Source: Rhizobium sp. FKY42 (lineage in GTDB: Bacteria; Pseudomonadota; Alphaproteobacteria; Rhizobiales; Rhizobiaceae). Taken from it: DNA of 64,000 bases. Location of the stretch: assembly GCF_005222835.1 (NCBI RefSeq), contig NZ_STGA01000062.1, positions 1 through 64,000 on the forward strand. The letters run 5' to 3'. The notes under the pieces were generated by a model. It was not told where the DNA came from. It saw only the letters and a list, made by a program, of their open reading frames with translations, and searched no databases. Below are positions 23,002 through 33,900 of this stretch, in pieces. The translations under genes and the position numbers were made by a program. Every line of letters starts with the position of its first letter. Positions within the stretch are counted from its first letter, which is position 1.

Positions 23002-24137
23002 CACGCGTCCTTCATCTTGAATTCGGCGAGCGCATCGCGGTTGATTTCAATGCCGAGACCTGGACCATCGGGAATTGTGACGACGCCGTCAACATGCTCG
23101 ATCGGGGTCTTGACGATAGCCTGTCGGAACGGATTATCTGTGCGGTCGAACTCGAGGATCGGCTCGATTGGGTTGACGCGCACGGGGCTCGGGATCATCG
23201 CAGCCATGAACTGAAGTGCAGCGGCAATGTGAACGGCCGTTCCCCACACATGCGGCACGACGCGAACACCATGCAGTGCTGCCAGATCGGCAACGCGCTT
23301 TGCTTCCGTAAAGCCGCCAACGCCTGCAAGATCAGGCTGAAGGATATCGACGCAACGCGTTTCGACCGGCTCACGCATGCCCCAACGGGAATGCCATGTT
23401 TCACCACCGGCAACCGGGATTGGCTGGCGCTGGCGGACCTCGCGATAGGCGGCCAATTGTTCCGGCACGACTGGCTCTTCGAACCAGTCGAGGTTGAGTT
23501 CCGCGGCGGCCTGACCGAAGCGGACGGCTTCCACCACGTCGTAACCGTGGTTTGCGTCTACCATGATGCGCATGTCGGACCCGACGGCATCGCGCGCAGC
23601 CCGAACGACGCGCAGGTCTTCCTCGACCCCGAAGCCGATTTTGATCTTGGTGGCGTGGAAACCTTCCTTCCAGTAGCGGGCAACGTCCGTCGCATTGTCC
23701 TCTACGCGGTCGACGCCGTCACGCTTGAAGCTGCCTGTCGCATAGGCCTTCACACTTTCCCGGAAACGCCCGCCGAGCAGGATAGACACAGGCACGCCGA
23801 AATGCTTGCCCTTGATATCCCAGAGCGCGATGTCGATGCCGGACAGTGCTGTGACAGCAAGACCGCGCTGACCCTGATCGCGCAGTGCGTTGTAAAGGCG
23901 AGCCCAGATCTTTTCCGTTTCGAGCGGATTTTCGCCGATCAGCCAGTTGGCATAGGCCTGAACCACGGCCGCATTGGGCCTTGCTGGCCCAAGGCATTCG
24001 CCCCAGCCCGTCGTGCCGTCGTCGCACACGATCTCCACCAGAATATGTGCTCGGCGGTCGAAGCGCATGGATGCGCTCTCGAATGCCACGTCGAGCTTGT
24101 GCTCCAACAGATGCGTGCGAACTTCGGCAATCTTCAT
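23001..24137 (-). CDS. gci: D-galactarolactone cycloisomerase
   Basis: A 378-residue enolase-superfamily enzyme of the mandelate racemase subgroup that opens D-galactaro-1,4-lactone to 3-deoxy-2-keto-hexarate. The N-terminal cap is followed by the barrel with KIKIGFGVEED (Lys 164/166), metal ligands Asp 194 (MVDANHGY), Glu 220 (WFEEPV) and Glu 246 (AGGETW), and the late His of PHVWGT. It matches the Agrobacterium Gci sequence closely. It is second in the kdgD operon; a palindromic element precedes it. Confidence 0.92.
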   Translation of the reverse strand: MKIAEVRTHLLEHKLDVAFESASMRFDRRAHILVEIVCDDGTTGWGECLGPARPNAAVVQAYANWLIGENPLETEKIWARLYNALRDQGQRGLAVTALSGIDIALWDIKGKHFGVPVSILLGGRFRESVKAYATGSFKRDGVDRVEDNATDVARYWKEGFHATKIKIGFGVEEDLRVVRAARDAVGSDMRIMVDANHGYDVVEAVRFGQAAAELNLDWFEEPVVPEQLAAYREVRQRQPIPVAGGETWHSRWGMREPVETRCVDILQPDLAGVGGFTEAKRVADLAALHGVRVVPHVWGTAVHIAAALQFMAAMIPSPVRVNPIEPILEFDRTDNPFRQAIVKTPIEHVDGVVTIPDGPGLGIEINRDALAEFKMKDA

Positions 24138-24154
24138 AGTTTTTTCCCGTTGCA

Positions 24155-24186
24155 GCGTTTCATCCGCACCAGGTCGGATGAAACGC
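24155..24186. repeat. 12-bp palindrome in the kdgD-gci spacer
   Basis: GCGTTTCATCCG, 8 bases, CGGATGAAACGC is a perfect inverted repeat occupying the whole centre of the 69-base spacer between kdgD and gci. It resembles rhizobial palindromic repeats and could be an mRNA processing site. Confidence 0.75.
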
Positions 24187-24206
24187 CCAGTCTTCAGTCA
24201 GTTGGA

Positions 24207-25148
<942 letters not shown>

Positions 25149-25186
25149 TCAATTTCGTATAGACTCAACATACAAGTGTCAATAAC

Positions 25187-25939
25187 TTATCTTACAAATT
25201 GCCGCTGCTCTCGGAGAAGCGTGCGGTAGCGGGATTGGCTGCCGCGCAGATGGCGTCGCATTGCATCGCGGGCTGCGTCTTCATCCCCAGCTGAAATGGC
25301 GGAAATGATTGCATTATGCTCCTCGTTCAGCAGTTTGATATAGGCAGCCTGATCGGCTTCCGATTCTTCATTTCGAAGCGCTGCACGGGGGATGATGTTC
25401 TTGCCGATCAGCGACAGGAAATCCCTGAAACGTGAATTGTTTGTCGCTTCTGCGATGGCCAGATGAAGAGCGAAATCCGCCTCGCTGGTGGGCTTGTTCG
25501 CATCAAGACAGGCCTGCACTGCATAATGACGCTCGAAAATAACCTCTTCCTGCGCAGGAGAGCGGCGAAGAGCAGCAAGGCCTGCCGCTTCCACTTCTAC
25601 CGCCGTGCGCAGCTCCAGAAATTCGATGACGGAGGAAACACGCGCATAGTCAATGTTTTCGATCGACATGGGGGCAGGGCTGCTAGCAACCGGCGGCTCC
25701 AGTACAAAAACGCCGGCGCCCTGACGCGCCTCCACGAGGCGGTCCGCCCGCAGTGCAGCGATAGCCTCGCGCACAACCGTTCTGCTCACGCCATGCTTTT
25801 CGCCCAGTTGCGCTTCGCTCGGCAGCTTCGTGCCGGGCGGATAGTGCCCTGCAGTGATTGACTGCCGCAGAACGTCGCCCAGTCGCGAGGCCAGCGTGCC
25901 TGCACCGCCCGGTGTCCCGCTCTTGCCTGCAATTGCCAT
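25187..25939 (-). CDS. FadR/GntR-type FCD regulator of galacturonate use
   Basis: A 250-residue regulator with winged helix (LPSEAQLGEKHGVSRTVVRE) and FCD domain (metal-binding DFALHLAIAEATNN, EEHNAIISAI and RRHLRGS). I place the start at ATG 25939, 6 bases after AAGGAG; ATGs at 25963 and 25945 are also in frame. It lies between kdgD and udh, transcribed like kdgD, and most probably represses both. The effector is likely a galactarate-pathway intermediate. Confidence 0.87.
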   Translation of the reverse strand: MAIAGKSGTPGGAGTLASRLGDVLRQSITAGHYPPGTKLPSEAQLGEKHGVSRTVVREAIAALRADRLVEARQGAGVFVLEPPVASSPAPMSIENIDYARVSSVIEFLELRTAVEVEAAGLAALRRSPAQEEVIFERHYAVQACLDANKPTSEADFALHLAIAEATNNSRFRDFLSLIGKNIIPRAALRNEESEADQAAYIKLLNEEHNAIISAISAGDEDAARDAMRRHLRGSQSRYRTLLREQRQFVR

Positions 25940-26016
25940 GGACATCTCCTTCAAGGCCTGCATCTCCGGATGGTCTGCTTCGCCCGCCTATACATCAATG
26001 CAATAGCTGTAGCGTG

Positions 26017-26044
26017 TTGACGCGCTTCTGCCAACATGTATGAT
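26017..26044 (+). promoter_or_regulatory. candidate udh promoter
   Basis: TTGACG, 16 bases, TATGAT resembles a sigma-70 promoter 57 bases before the TTG start. The -10 region overlaps ATGTATGATG, possibly part of the FCD operator. Confidence 0.5.
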
Positions 26045-26100
26045 GAGTTGACCCGGCGAGCCTACGAGTTGTGGCGCGCTGCCTGCCGATGGAGGAAATC

Positions 26101-26898
26101 TTGAAACGACTGTTGATCACCGGTGCCGCCGGCGCGCTGGGGCGTGCCATGCGCACGCGCCTTGCCGATGTGGCCGATATTCTGCGCCTGTCAGATATCA
26201 GCAATCTGGGTGAGGCCGGACCGAACGAGGAACTCGTCCAATGCGATCTGGGGGATGCGGAAGCGGTGCACAGACTGGTCGAGGGATGCGACGGGATCGT
26301 GCATCTGGGTGGCGTGTCGGTTGAGGACAAGTTTTCCAAGATCCTGAATGCAAACCTGCTCGGCCTGTACAATCTCTATGAAGCGGCACGCGCCAACGGC
26401 CATCCGCGCATCCTGTTTGCCAGTTCCAACCACACAGTCGGCTTCTACCGTCAGGATGAGAAGATCGACGCGACATCACCAACGCGGCCGGATGGTCTCT
26501 ACGGCGTTTCCAAATGTTTTGGCGAGCAGCTCGCCCGCATGTATTTCGAGAAATTCGGGCAGGAAACGGCATTGGTTCGTATCGGCAGCTGCATGGAAAA
26601 GCCGAGTAATCATCGCATGCTGTCGAGCTGGATGTCTTACAACGACTTTAAACTCCTGATCGAATGCACATTCCGTGCGCCGATGTTGGGTTGCCCGGTG
26701 GTCTGGGGTATCTCGAACAATGATGCGGCGTGGTGGGACAATTCGCACGCCAGCTATCTGGGCTGGAAGCCGCAGGACAATGCCGAGCACTATCGTGCGG
26801 AAATCGATGCAGCGCTTGGCAAACCTGATCCGAAAGCTGCGCTTCATGTTTATCAGGGCGGCAATTTCGTTAACGATCCTATTTTCAAGGAAGGTTGA
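26101..26898 (+). CDS. udh: uronate dehydrogenase (NAD), TTG start
   Basis: A 265-residue NAD-dependent extended SDR that oxidises D-galacturonate or D-glucuronate to the aldaro-lactone. The Rossmann motif TGAAGALGR starts at residue 7, GCDGIVHLGG follows, and the catalytic set is SSNH near 108 and Tyr 134-x3-Lys 138 (YGVSK). The known Agrobacterium enzyme starts right before KRLL; here that codon is TTG 26101 with GGAGG 5 bases upstream. An ATG 12 bases earlier and a GTG at 26071 lack such spacing. It feeds GLI and Gci encoded nearby. Confidence 0.92.
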   Translation: MKRLLITGAAGALGRAMRTRLADVADILRLSDISNLGEAGPNEELVQCDLGDAEAVHRLVEGCDGIVHLGGVSVEDKFSKILNANLLGLYNLYEAARANGHPRILFASSNHTVGFYRQDEKIDATSPTRPDGLYGVSKCFGEQLARMYFEKFGQETALVRIGSCMEKPSNHRMLSSWMSYNDFKLLIECTFRAPMLGCPVVWGISNNDAAWWDNSHASYLGWKPQDNAEHYRAEIDAALGKPDPKAALHVYQGGNFVNDPIFKEG

Positions 26899-26908
26899 CA
26901 TTGCTGCC

Positions 26909-26939
26909 GCAGGAGCCGTTTGGCGGGGGCGGCTCCTGC
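26909..26939. terminator. bidirectional terminator between udh and the Mo enzyme
   Basis: GCAGGAGCCG, an 11-base loop, CGGCTCCTGC form a perfect 10-bp stem between two converging genes, followed by ATCTTTCTC on the plus strand. Confidence 0.75.
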
Positions 26940-26946
26940 ATCTTTC

Positions 26947-27612
26947 TCAATCGTCGGAATAACGTTCTTCCGCCCATGGGTCGCCACGCATGTGGTAACC
27001 ATTCTTTTCCCAGAAGCCTGGTCTGTCCTGCCGTGTGAATTCGATGCGGGTCAGCCACTTGGCGCTCTTCCAGAAATAAAGATGCGGAACAACTAGGCGC
27101 ATGGGGCCGCCATGTTCGGCGGTCAGCGGTTCACCCTGCCAGTGTGTGACAAGCATGGCGTCTTCCACGGCAAAGTCCGACAGAAGAAGATTGGTCGTGT
27201 AGCCGTCATAGCTCGTCAGCATCACAGCATCTGCATCTTCTTTCGGGTGAACCTGATCCAGCAGATCTCTGGTCGTTACGCCGGTCCATTCATTGTCATA
27301 GCGCGACCAGGTGGTAACGCAGTGAATGTCCGTCGTGAGTTTCGATTGCGGCAGCGCCTGAAATTGTTCCCAATTGAACGTCAGCGGATTTTCCACTTCG
27401 CCTCTGATGTCGAGCCGCCACTGCATTGCGGAGATAACAGGCTGTTGCCCAAGGTCCAGGACCGGCCAGTTCGTGACCAGATGTTGGCCCGGTGGCAGAC
27501 GATCCGTCTCCGGTCGTGTGATCCTGCCTGTCAGAAACTTTCCCTCTGCCGCCCACTTCCGTTTGGTTGCGGTGAGTTTTGTTGTTTCAGGCTGGCTGGG
27601 TTCGTCCGCCAT
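26947..27612 (-). CDS. sulfite-oxidase-family molybdopterin protein
   Basis: A 221-residue protein with the sulfite oxidase Mo-cofactor fold and nothing else. The Mo-ligand Cys is Cys 98 in TDIHCVTTWSR; LTAEHGGPMRLVVPHLYFWK is the conserved cofactor-binding end. There is no twin-Arg or Sec signal, so it is probably cytoplasmic, unlike MsrP/YedY. Its substrate is unknown. It is divergent from modABC with a ModE-type box between, so molybdate supply and this enzyme are probably co-controlled. Confidence 0.85.
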   Translation of the reverse strand: MADEPSQPETTKLTATKRKWAAEGKFLTGRITRPETDRLPPGQHLVTNWPVLDLGQQPVISAMQWRLDIRGEVENPLTFNWEQFQALPQSKLTTDIHCVTTWSRYDNEWTGVTTRDLLDQVHPKEDADAVMLTSYDGYTTNLLLSDFAVEDAMLVTHWQGEPLTAEHGGPMRLVVPHLYFWKSAKWLTRIEFTRQDRPGFWEKNGYHMRGDPWAEERYSDD

Positions 27613-27692
27613 GGATCCTGCCTCATATGTTCGTCATCCGGTTCAATGTGTGGCGACTAAAGGTGGCTGTCCAGACGCTGATCGATTTCTTT

Positions 27693-27716
27693 CATTATAT
27701 CGAGACGGATATAATG
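27693..27716. promoter_or_regulatory. ModE-type operator
   Basis: CATTATATC, 6 bases, GATATAATG is a perfect inverted repeat containing the TATAT-type half-sites expected for ModE. It lies 58 bases before modA and 81 before the divergent Mo-enzyme gene, so it could control both. Confidence 0.7.
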
Positions 27717-27773
27717 CTGGATTGTCGAGCGAGATTCGCTATATTCACGCAGATATTTCGATCGGGAGAGTCT

Positions 27774-28556
27774 ATGAAAACCCGCCGTCTGGTCATCAAA
27801 CTCGCCGCTTCCATTTCTCTGTCAGTCCTTCTCGTTCTGCCGACACAGAGTTTTGCGGCTGAAAAGATCACCGTCTTCGCCGCCGCCAGCATGAAGACGG
27901 CGTTGGATGCAGCCAATGTTGCCTACACGGCCAAGAGCGGTAATCAGGTCGTGGTTTCCTACGCTGCGAGTTCGGCACTGGCCAAACAGGTAGAGGCGGG
28001 CGCTCCTGCTGATGTGTTCATCTCTGCCGATCTTGACTGGATGGACTATCTGACGAAGAAAAACCTGATCAAACCAGATAGCCGCAAGAACCTGCTTGGC
28101 AACCGCATTGTGCTCGTCGCCCCTAAGGACAAGGCAAAGCCGGTCGATATAAAGGCCGGGTTCGATCTTTCCGCGCTGGTGGGAGATGGCAAGCTTGCCA
28201 TGGGTGCCGTCGATAGCGTTCCCGCTGGCAAATACGGCAAGGCCGCGCTGGAAAAGCTTGGTGCCTGGAGTGCTGTTGCGCGGAAGGTGGCCGGTGCGGA
28301 AAATGTTCGCGCGGCAGTTCTGCTCGTATCGCGGGGTGAAGCGCCCTACGGCATCGTCTATCAGACGGACGCAGCCGCTGATCCCGGTGTTTCCATCGTC
28401 GGTACCTTCCCTGCTGATAGTCATCCCGCCATCATCTATCCGGTTGCCCAATTGACCGAAAGCAAGAGTGCAGCAGCAACTGATTACCTGAAGTTCCTGT
28501 CTTCCGTTGAAGTTTCTGGCTTTTTCACAGCGCAGGGCTTCACAATCCTCAAATGA
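27774..28556 (+). CDS. modA: molybdate-binding periplasmic protein ModA
   Basis: A 260-residue binding protein. Start ATG 27774 (MKTRRLVIKLAASISLSVLL) has GGGAGAG upstream and gives a proper signal peptide with cleavage after SFA. The mature protein starts AEKITVFAAASMKTAL and contains GAPADVFISADLDWMD, both ModA signatures for oxyanion binding. The long open frame upstream to 27579 is not supported. First gene of modABC behind the ModE-type box. Confidence 0.92.
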   Translation: MKTRRLVIKLAASISLSVLLVLPTQSFAAEKITVFAAASMKTALDAANVAYTAKSGNQVVVSYAASSALAKQVEAGAPADVFISADLDWMDYLTKKNLIKPDSRKNLLGNRIVLVAPKDKAKPVDIKAGFDLSALVGDGKLAMGAVDSVPAGKYGKAALEKLGAWSAVARKVAGAENVRAAVLLVSRGEAPYGIVYQTDAAADPGVSIVGTFPADSHPAIIYPVAQLTESKSAAATDYLKFLSSVEVSGFFTAQGFTILK

Positions 28557-28611
28557 TGCCCTCGCATAACAGCCTCCACGCGGTTAAAGTTTTCACAAAC
28601 GGGGCGCTTGC

Positions 28612-29313
28612 GTGGAATTGCTAAGTCTGAGTGAGGAGGAGTGGACGGCGATCAGGCTCAGCCTGAAGGTGGCCAGTGTTGCCGTCCTTACCAGCCTGCC
28701 GCTGGGTGTGCTGGTTGCCTATCTTCTGGCGCGCAAGCGCTTTTGGGGTCATGCGCTGCTCAATGGCATCGTTCACCTGCCGCTGATCCTCCCGCCAGTC
28801 GTGACTGGCTATCTGCTGCTGATCGCTTTCGGGCGCCGCGGGTTCATCGGTTCATTTCTGGAAAGCACCTTCGGGCTGATTCTGTCCTTCCGCTGGACCG
28901 GGGCGGCGCTGGCCTGCGCCGTCATGGGCTTTCCGCTTCTGGTCCGCTCTATTCGTCTTTCGATCGAGGCTGTGGACGGAAAGCTGGAAGAGGCGGCTGC
29001 GACATTGGGTGCATCGCCGGTCATGGTCTTTCTGACGGTCACGTTGCCGCTGATTTTACCCGGCATCATCGCCGGTCTTGTTCTCGCTTTTGCAAAAGCC
29101 ATGGGCGAGTTTGGTGCCACGATCACCTTTGTTTCCAACATTCCCGGTGAAACGCAAACACTGTCCGCTGCCATATACACTTTCACCCAAGTGCCGGGGG
29201 GGGATGCGGGTGCTCTGCGCCTGACGCTTATTTCGATCGCAATTTCCATGGCCGCGCTCCTGCTTTCGGAAGCGCTGGCGCGCCGTGTCGGAAGAAGGAT
29301 CGAAGCCGAATGA
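28612..29313 (+). CDS. modB: molybdate ABC permease ModB (GTG start)
   Basis: A 233-residue permease with five to six membrane helices. It begins at GTG 28612 (MELLSLSEEEWTAIRLSLKV). The EAA loop reads LEEAAATLGASPVMVFLTV and the end GEFGATITFVSNIPGETQTL is typical of ModB. The last 4 bases overlap the modC start (ATGA). Confidence 0.92.
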   Translation: MELLSLSEEEWTAIRLSLKVASVAVLTSLPLGVLVAYLLARKRFWGHALLNGIVHLPLILPPVVTGYLLLIAFGRRGFIGSFLESTFGLILSFRWTGAALACAVMGFPLLVRSIRLSIEAVDGKLEEAAATLGASPVMVFLTVTLPLILPGIIAGLVLAFAKAMGEFGATITFVSNIPGETQTLSAAIYTFTQVPGGDAGALRLTLISIAISMAALLLSEALARRVGRRIEAE

Positions 29314-30389
29314 CCTTCACAGTAGAGATTCGTCATCGACAGGGCGGTTTTCGCATTGAGGCGGAATTCGCTTCCGAGGGAGGTGTGACGGCACTCTTCG
29401 GGCGTTCCGGCTCTGGCAAAACATCCGTGCTACGCATTGTCGGCGGGTTGGTGAGACCTGATCACGGGCGCATACTCGTCGGCGATCAGGTGCTGCTGGA
29501 TACGAACAAGGGCATCTGCTTGCCCCCGCATCGACGGGGTCTGGCTTACGTCTTTCAGGAGCCGCGGCTGTTTCCGCATCTGACCGTTCGCCAGAACCTA
29601 GGCTACGGTCAGTGGTTCGCGCGCAGTCGATCCTCTTTCGCCGATCCTGAAAAGATCATCAGCATGCTTGGGCTGGAGGCGCTGTTGCCGCGTCGTCCTG
29701 GCCTTTTGTCGGGCGGTGAGAAACAACGTGTCGCCATTGGCCGGGCGCTTCTGGCCGCTCCGCGTATTCTTTTGATGGACGAGCCACTGTCGGCGCTGGA
29801 TGAGGCGCGCAAGGCGGAAATCCTGCCCTATATCGAGCGGCTGCGCGATGAGTTGAACCTGCCTATCCTCTATGTCAGCCATTCGGTGGGCGAAGTGGCA
29901 CGTCTGGCCGACCACGTCGTCGCCATGGCGGATGGGCGTGTGACTGGCATCGGCGGCGCTTCCGAGATCCTCGGTATGCAGACGATGGCGACGGGGCGGG
30001 AGAGCGGCAGCGTTCTGGAAGGGCTGGTGCGGTTGCATGGTGAAGATCCCGACCTTGCGGCCATTGAGCTTCGCGGCTGCTGCCTCCTCGTTCCGCGCGG
30101 CGATCTCCATGAAGGGCAAAAGCTTCGCGTCCATATTCCTGCCCGCGAGGTTTTGCTGGCGACCGCAGAGCCACACGGGATCTCCGCCCTCAATGTGCTC
30201 AGGGGTGAAATCCAAGCCCTGACAGGTTCGGACGGTGGCGCGGTGGATTTAACGCTTCTGTGCGGCGAAGAAGTGCTACGCGCCCGTATTACCGGTCTTT
30301 CTGCCAAGCGGATGGACCTTGCGGTAGGGCAATCCATTCACGCAATCATCAAGACGGTTGCGCTGAATGCACCGGGTCTAGCGCACTGA
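29310..30389 (+). CDS. modC: molybdate ABC ATPase ModC
   Basis: A 359-residue ATPase. Walker A is GRSGSGKTS near residue 32, the signature LSGGEKQR and Walker B ILLMDEPLSALD follow, and a TOBE/Mop domain occupies the last ~70 residues (ALNVLRGEIQAL to IKTVAL), where molybdate binds to inhibit transport. Its 3' end overlaps modE on the other strand by 41 bases. Confidence 0.93.
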   Translation: MTFTVEIRHRQGGFRIEAEFASEGGVTALFGRSGSGKTSVLRIVGGLVRPDHGRILVGDQVLLDTNKGICLPPHRRGLAYVFQEPRLFPHLTVRQNLGYGQWFARSRSSFADPEKIISMLGLEALLPRRPGLLSGGEKQRVAIGRALLAAPRILLMDEPLSALDEARKAEILPYIERLRDELNLPILYVSHSVGEVARLADHVVAMADGRVTGIGGASEILGMQTMATGRESGSVLEGLVRLHGEDPDLAAIELRGCCLLVPRGDLHEGQKLRVHIPAREVLLATAEPHGISALNVLRGEIQALTGSDGGAVDLTLLCGEEVLRARITGLSAKRMDLAVGQSIHAIIKTVALNAPGLAH

Positions 30390-30747
30390 TCGTGCTGCGA
30401 TGTTCATTCAGCCAATTGAGGTCGTCTGCAAGCGCGTTTTGGAGGATCTCTTCCATGTGACGGAAGCGGCTGATCAGTTCCTCGCCAAACTCGGTCAGCT
30501 GCGCTCCACCGCCTTGCTTGCCGCCGCGCTGGGATTCAACTGAAGGTTCTTCGAACATCGTGTTGATCGCATCCACTAGCAGCCATGCCCGCCGGTACGA
30601 CATATCCATCCGGCGACCGGCAGCGGAGATGGAGCCAGTGTCGCGGATATGCTCAAGAAGCTCGATCTTGCCGCGCCCAAGCCGCTCTCCAGGCGGAAAC
30701 GAAACTTTCAGCAGCGGTTTCAGGGTCTGATCGGGCGGATTTGCCAT
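30349..30747 (-). CDS. modE: short ModE-type regulator, DNA-binding domain only
   Basis: A 132-residue LysR-like winged-helix protein equal to the N-terminal half of ModE: GKIELLEHIRDTGSISAAGR, then MSYRRAWLLVDAINTMF and GGAQLTEFGEELI. The Mop molybdate-binding domains of full ModE are absent, so it must sense Mo by another route or a partner. ATG 30747 (MANPPDQTLK) is preferred over 30777. It is convergent with modC, tail-overlapping by 41 bases, and is the presumed ligand of the box at 27693. Confidence 0.85.
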   Translation of the reverse strand: MANPPDQTLKPLLKVSFPPGERLGRGKIELLEHIRDTGSISAAGRRMDMSYRRAWLLVDAINTMFEEPSVESQRGGKQGGGAQLTEFGEELISRFRHMEEILQNALADDLNWLNEHRSTISALDPVHSAQPS

Positions 30748-30909
30748 GGCGTAGATGAACCTATGCGGAGATGTCAAGAGGTCAACAGGCGTCCATTGTG
30801 GCCGAGCGTCATCATGCTTTCAATTGACAACCATACGTTAACGACAGAAGACTTTGCCGATCGGCGATCATTGCCGACATTGCCGTTCATGCTGCGGTGG
30901 GAGGACATC

Positions 30910-33900
30910 ATGTCGAAGCGAATCTCGTTTGCGGTCGCCTCTTTTCTGGCTCTTGGCCTTCTCGGTCCCGCTCAAGCGCAGCAAGCAATAAAGGCACCAC
31001 AGTCGAACCGGACAATCGAGACGGTTGAGGACAGCGATTACATCGGCTTCGACCTGAGGACGGTCAAAAACGTTACGCTCCAGCAGTGCCAGACGGCCTG
31101 CATCGACGATAAATCCTGCCGCGCCTTTACCTTCAATGTGAAGGCGAAATGGTGTTTCCTCAAATCTGATTACAACCAGCTGAACAGCTTTGCCGGCGCA
31201 GTTGCCGGCAAGATCGTTGTCGCCAACAGCCAGCCGGATATCGGTGCGCCGCCAGCGCTTTCCATGGTTGGCGATGAGGCGACCAATCAGGCTGCTGCTC
31301 TTCGCGATGAATTGGCCGTTCCGCCAGAACTGGAAGGGCAGGGGCTGGAAAGCCTGAAGGCGCTCGCGCAGCTTGAATTCGTCAATGGCAATCCACCCGC
31401 CGCGATAAACGCGCTGACGGCGGCGCTCAACATCGAACCGGATGATGCGGGCCTGTGGAGCGAACTGTCGCGTGCGTCCGCTCAGATTAAGGATGATGCG
31501 GACGCCAAGGCACGGGCTGTTTCTGCTGCGATCAATGCCTATGATGCCTCCCGAACAGCACAAAGCCGCGCCGAGGCGCTTGCTTTGCTGGGCGATGCGC
31601 TTCATGCGCAGGAAAACCACCGGGGCGCTATTGATGCGCTGAAGGAAAGCCTGGCGCTTATTCCTTCCAAGACCGTACAGGCACGTTACAACGACCTCAA
31701 GGAGCGCTTCGGCTTCCGCGTTGTCGGTAACAGCGTGGATAATGATGCGGCAAGCCCGCGCGCCTGCGTGCAGTTTTCAGAAGCGCTTTTGAAAACCGGC
31801 ACCGATTACGGCCAGTTTGTCGTCCTCAACGGTCAGGCCCCGCAGGCGGTCGAAGCCAAGGACAAGCAGATCTGCGTCGAGGGTCTGAAGCACGGCGAGC
31901 GATACAAGCTGACGCTTCGCCGCGGCCTGCCCTCAATCGTTGGCGAAAACCTGCAAGCCGCCGTCGATTTGAATGTCTATGTCAAGGATCGCTCACCCGC
32001 TGTTCGCTTCACAGGTGACAGCTTCGTTCTGCCATCCACGGCGAGGCGCGGTATTCCGATAGTTTCGGTCAACACCACCAGCGCCAAGCTGAAGCTTTAC
32101 CGCATCGGTGATCGGAGTATTGCGCCGCTGCTCGCCAATTCGCAGTTCCTGACCCAGCTGGATGGTTATACCGCCGGTCAGGTGGAGCAAAGCAATGGCG
32201 AACTGGTCTGGCAGGGCTCCATCGACATTGCACAGGACATCAACAAGGATGTGGTGACGAGCTTCCCGGTCGATGAGGTTTTGCCGAAGCGCAAGCCCGG
32301 CGTCTATGTGCTGACGGCGGCGACTGGCACGGGCACTGTGAATGAATGGGACAACAAGGCGACGCAGTGGTTTGTCGTGTCCGATCTGGGCTTGAGCACT
32401 TTCGCCGGAACCGATGGGCTGAGTGTTTTTGTGCGATCGCTGGGTTCCGCCGAACCGGCAGTGGGCGTTGATCTGCAATTGCTCGCCAAAAACAATGAAG
32501 TTCTCGGCACCGCCAAAACAGATGCCGATGGCAAGGCTGTGTTCAGCGCCGGTCTCATTCGCGGCACGGCCAGCATGGTTCCAGCCGTCTTGATGGCCTC
32601 GAAGGGCGGCGAGGATTTCGTTTTCCTCGATATGACGCGCGCAGGCTTCGACTTGTCCGATCGCGGCGTGACGGGCCGTCCGGCTCCGGGTGCTATCGAC
32701 GTTTACGCCTGGACGGAGCGGGGCATCTATCGCCCGGGTGAAACGGTTCATGCGGCGCTTCTGGCGCGAGATGTGACATCCAACGCCATCGAGCAATTGC
32801 CACTGACCTTCGTGTTTCTGCGCCCGGATGGTGTTGAAGACCGTCGCATGACCGGCACGGGAACGCTGGGCGGCTATGCCGTGGATCTGCCGGTTCTGGC
32901 CAGCGCCATGCGCGGCACCTGGACAATGCAGGTGTTCACAGACCCTAAGGCGACCGCAATTGCCGAGAAACGCTTCCTCGTCGATGACTTCGTGCCGGAC
33001 CGGATCGAATTCGACCTGAAAAGCGAGGCAAAGGAAATCATCGTCGGCGAAAAGACGCCGGTGACCGTCGATGGCCGCTATCTCTATGGCGCACCTGCTG
33101 CCGGACTGGGCCTTGAAGGGGAGATCGTGCTGAAGCACACGCGTCAGCGCGAGACTTTCAAGGGCTATTTCTTCGGTCTGGCAAATGAAGAGGCGAGTGA
33201 GGCCGAGCGGTTGCCGCTCGAAGCGCTTGATCCGCTGGACGAGCAGGGCAAGGCCAGTTTCGATGGCGGGTTGACCGAGCTTGCCTACACCACCCAGCTG
33301 ACCGATGCGAACATCGTGGTCCGCCTGAAAGAGGGTGGCGGTCGCGCTGTGGAGCGCACGCTGACACTGCCTGTTCGCGCCGATGGTGACCGTATCGGTA
33401 TCAAGCCGGAGTTTTCCGGCGATCTTGCCGAGAACACTGTGGCGAATTTCAATGTCATCATGATTGGTGCCGATGGCCAGAAGCGTGCCGCCCCTGGCCT
33501 GTTGTGGAAGCTGGTGAAAATCGAGCGCGATTATCAGTGGTATCGCGAAGGAAATTCCTGGCGTTATGAGCCAGTCAATCGCACCAAGCAGATCGCGAAT
33601 GGCAAGGTGGATGTGGCCGCCGTCGATGGGGGCAAGATTGCTGTACCCGTTCAGTGGGGTCGCTATCGCCTGGAAGTGACGGGGAGCGGGCAGGACGCGC
33701 CTGCCTCCAGCGTCGAGTTCGATGCGGGTTGGTTCGTGACCGCAAGCTCGACCGAGACGCCGGATGCGCTGGAAATCGCACTGGACAAGGCCTCCTATAA
33801 GGTTGGTGAAACGGCGAAACTGAAAGTATCCTCCCGCTATGCCGGTCAATTGATGATCGCCAATGGCGCTGAGAACCTGATTTCCGTCCAAAATGTCTCG

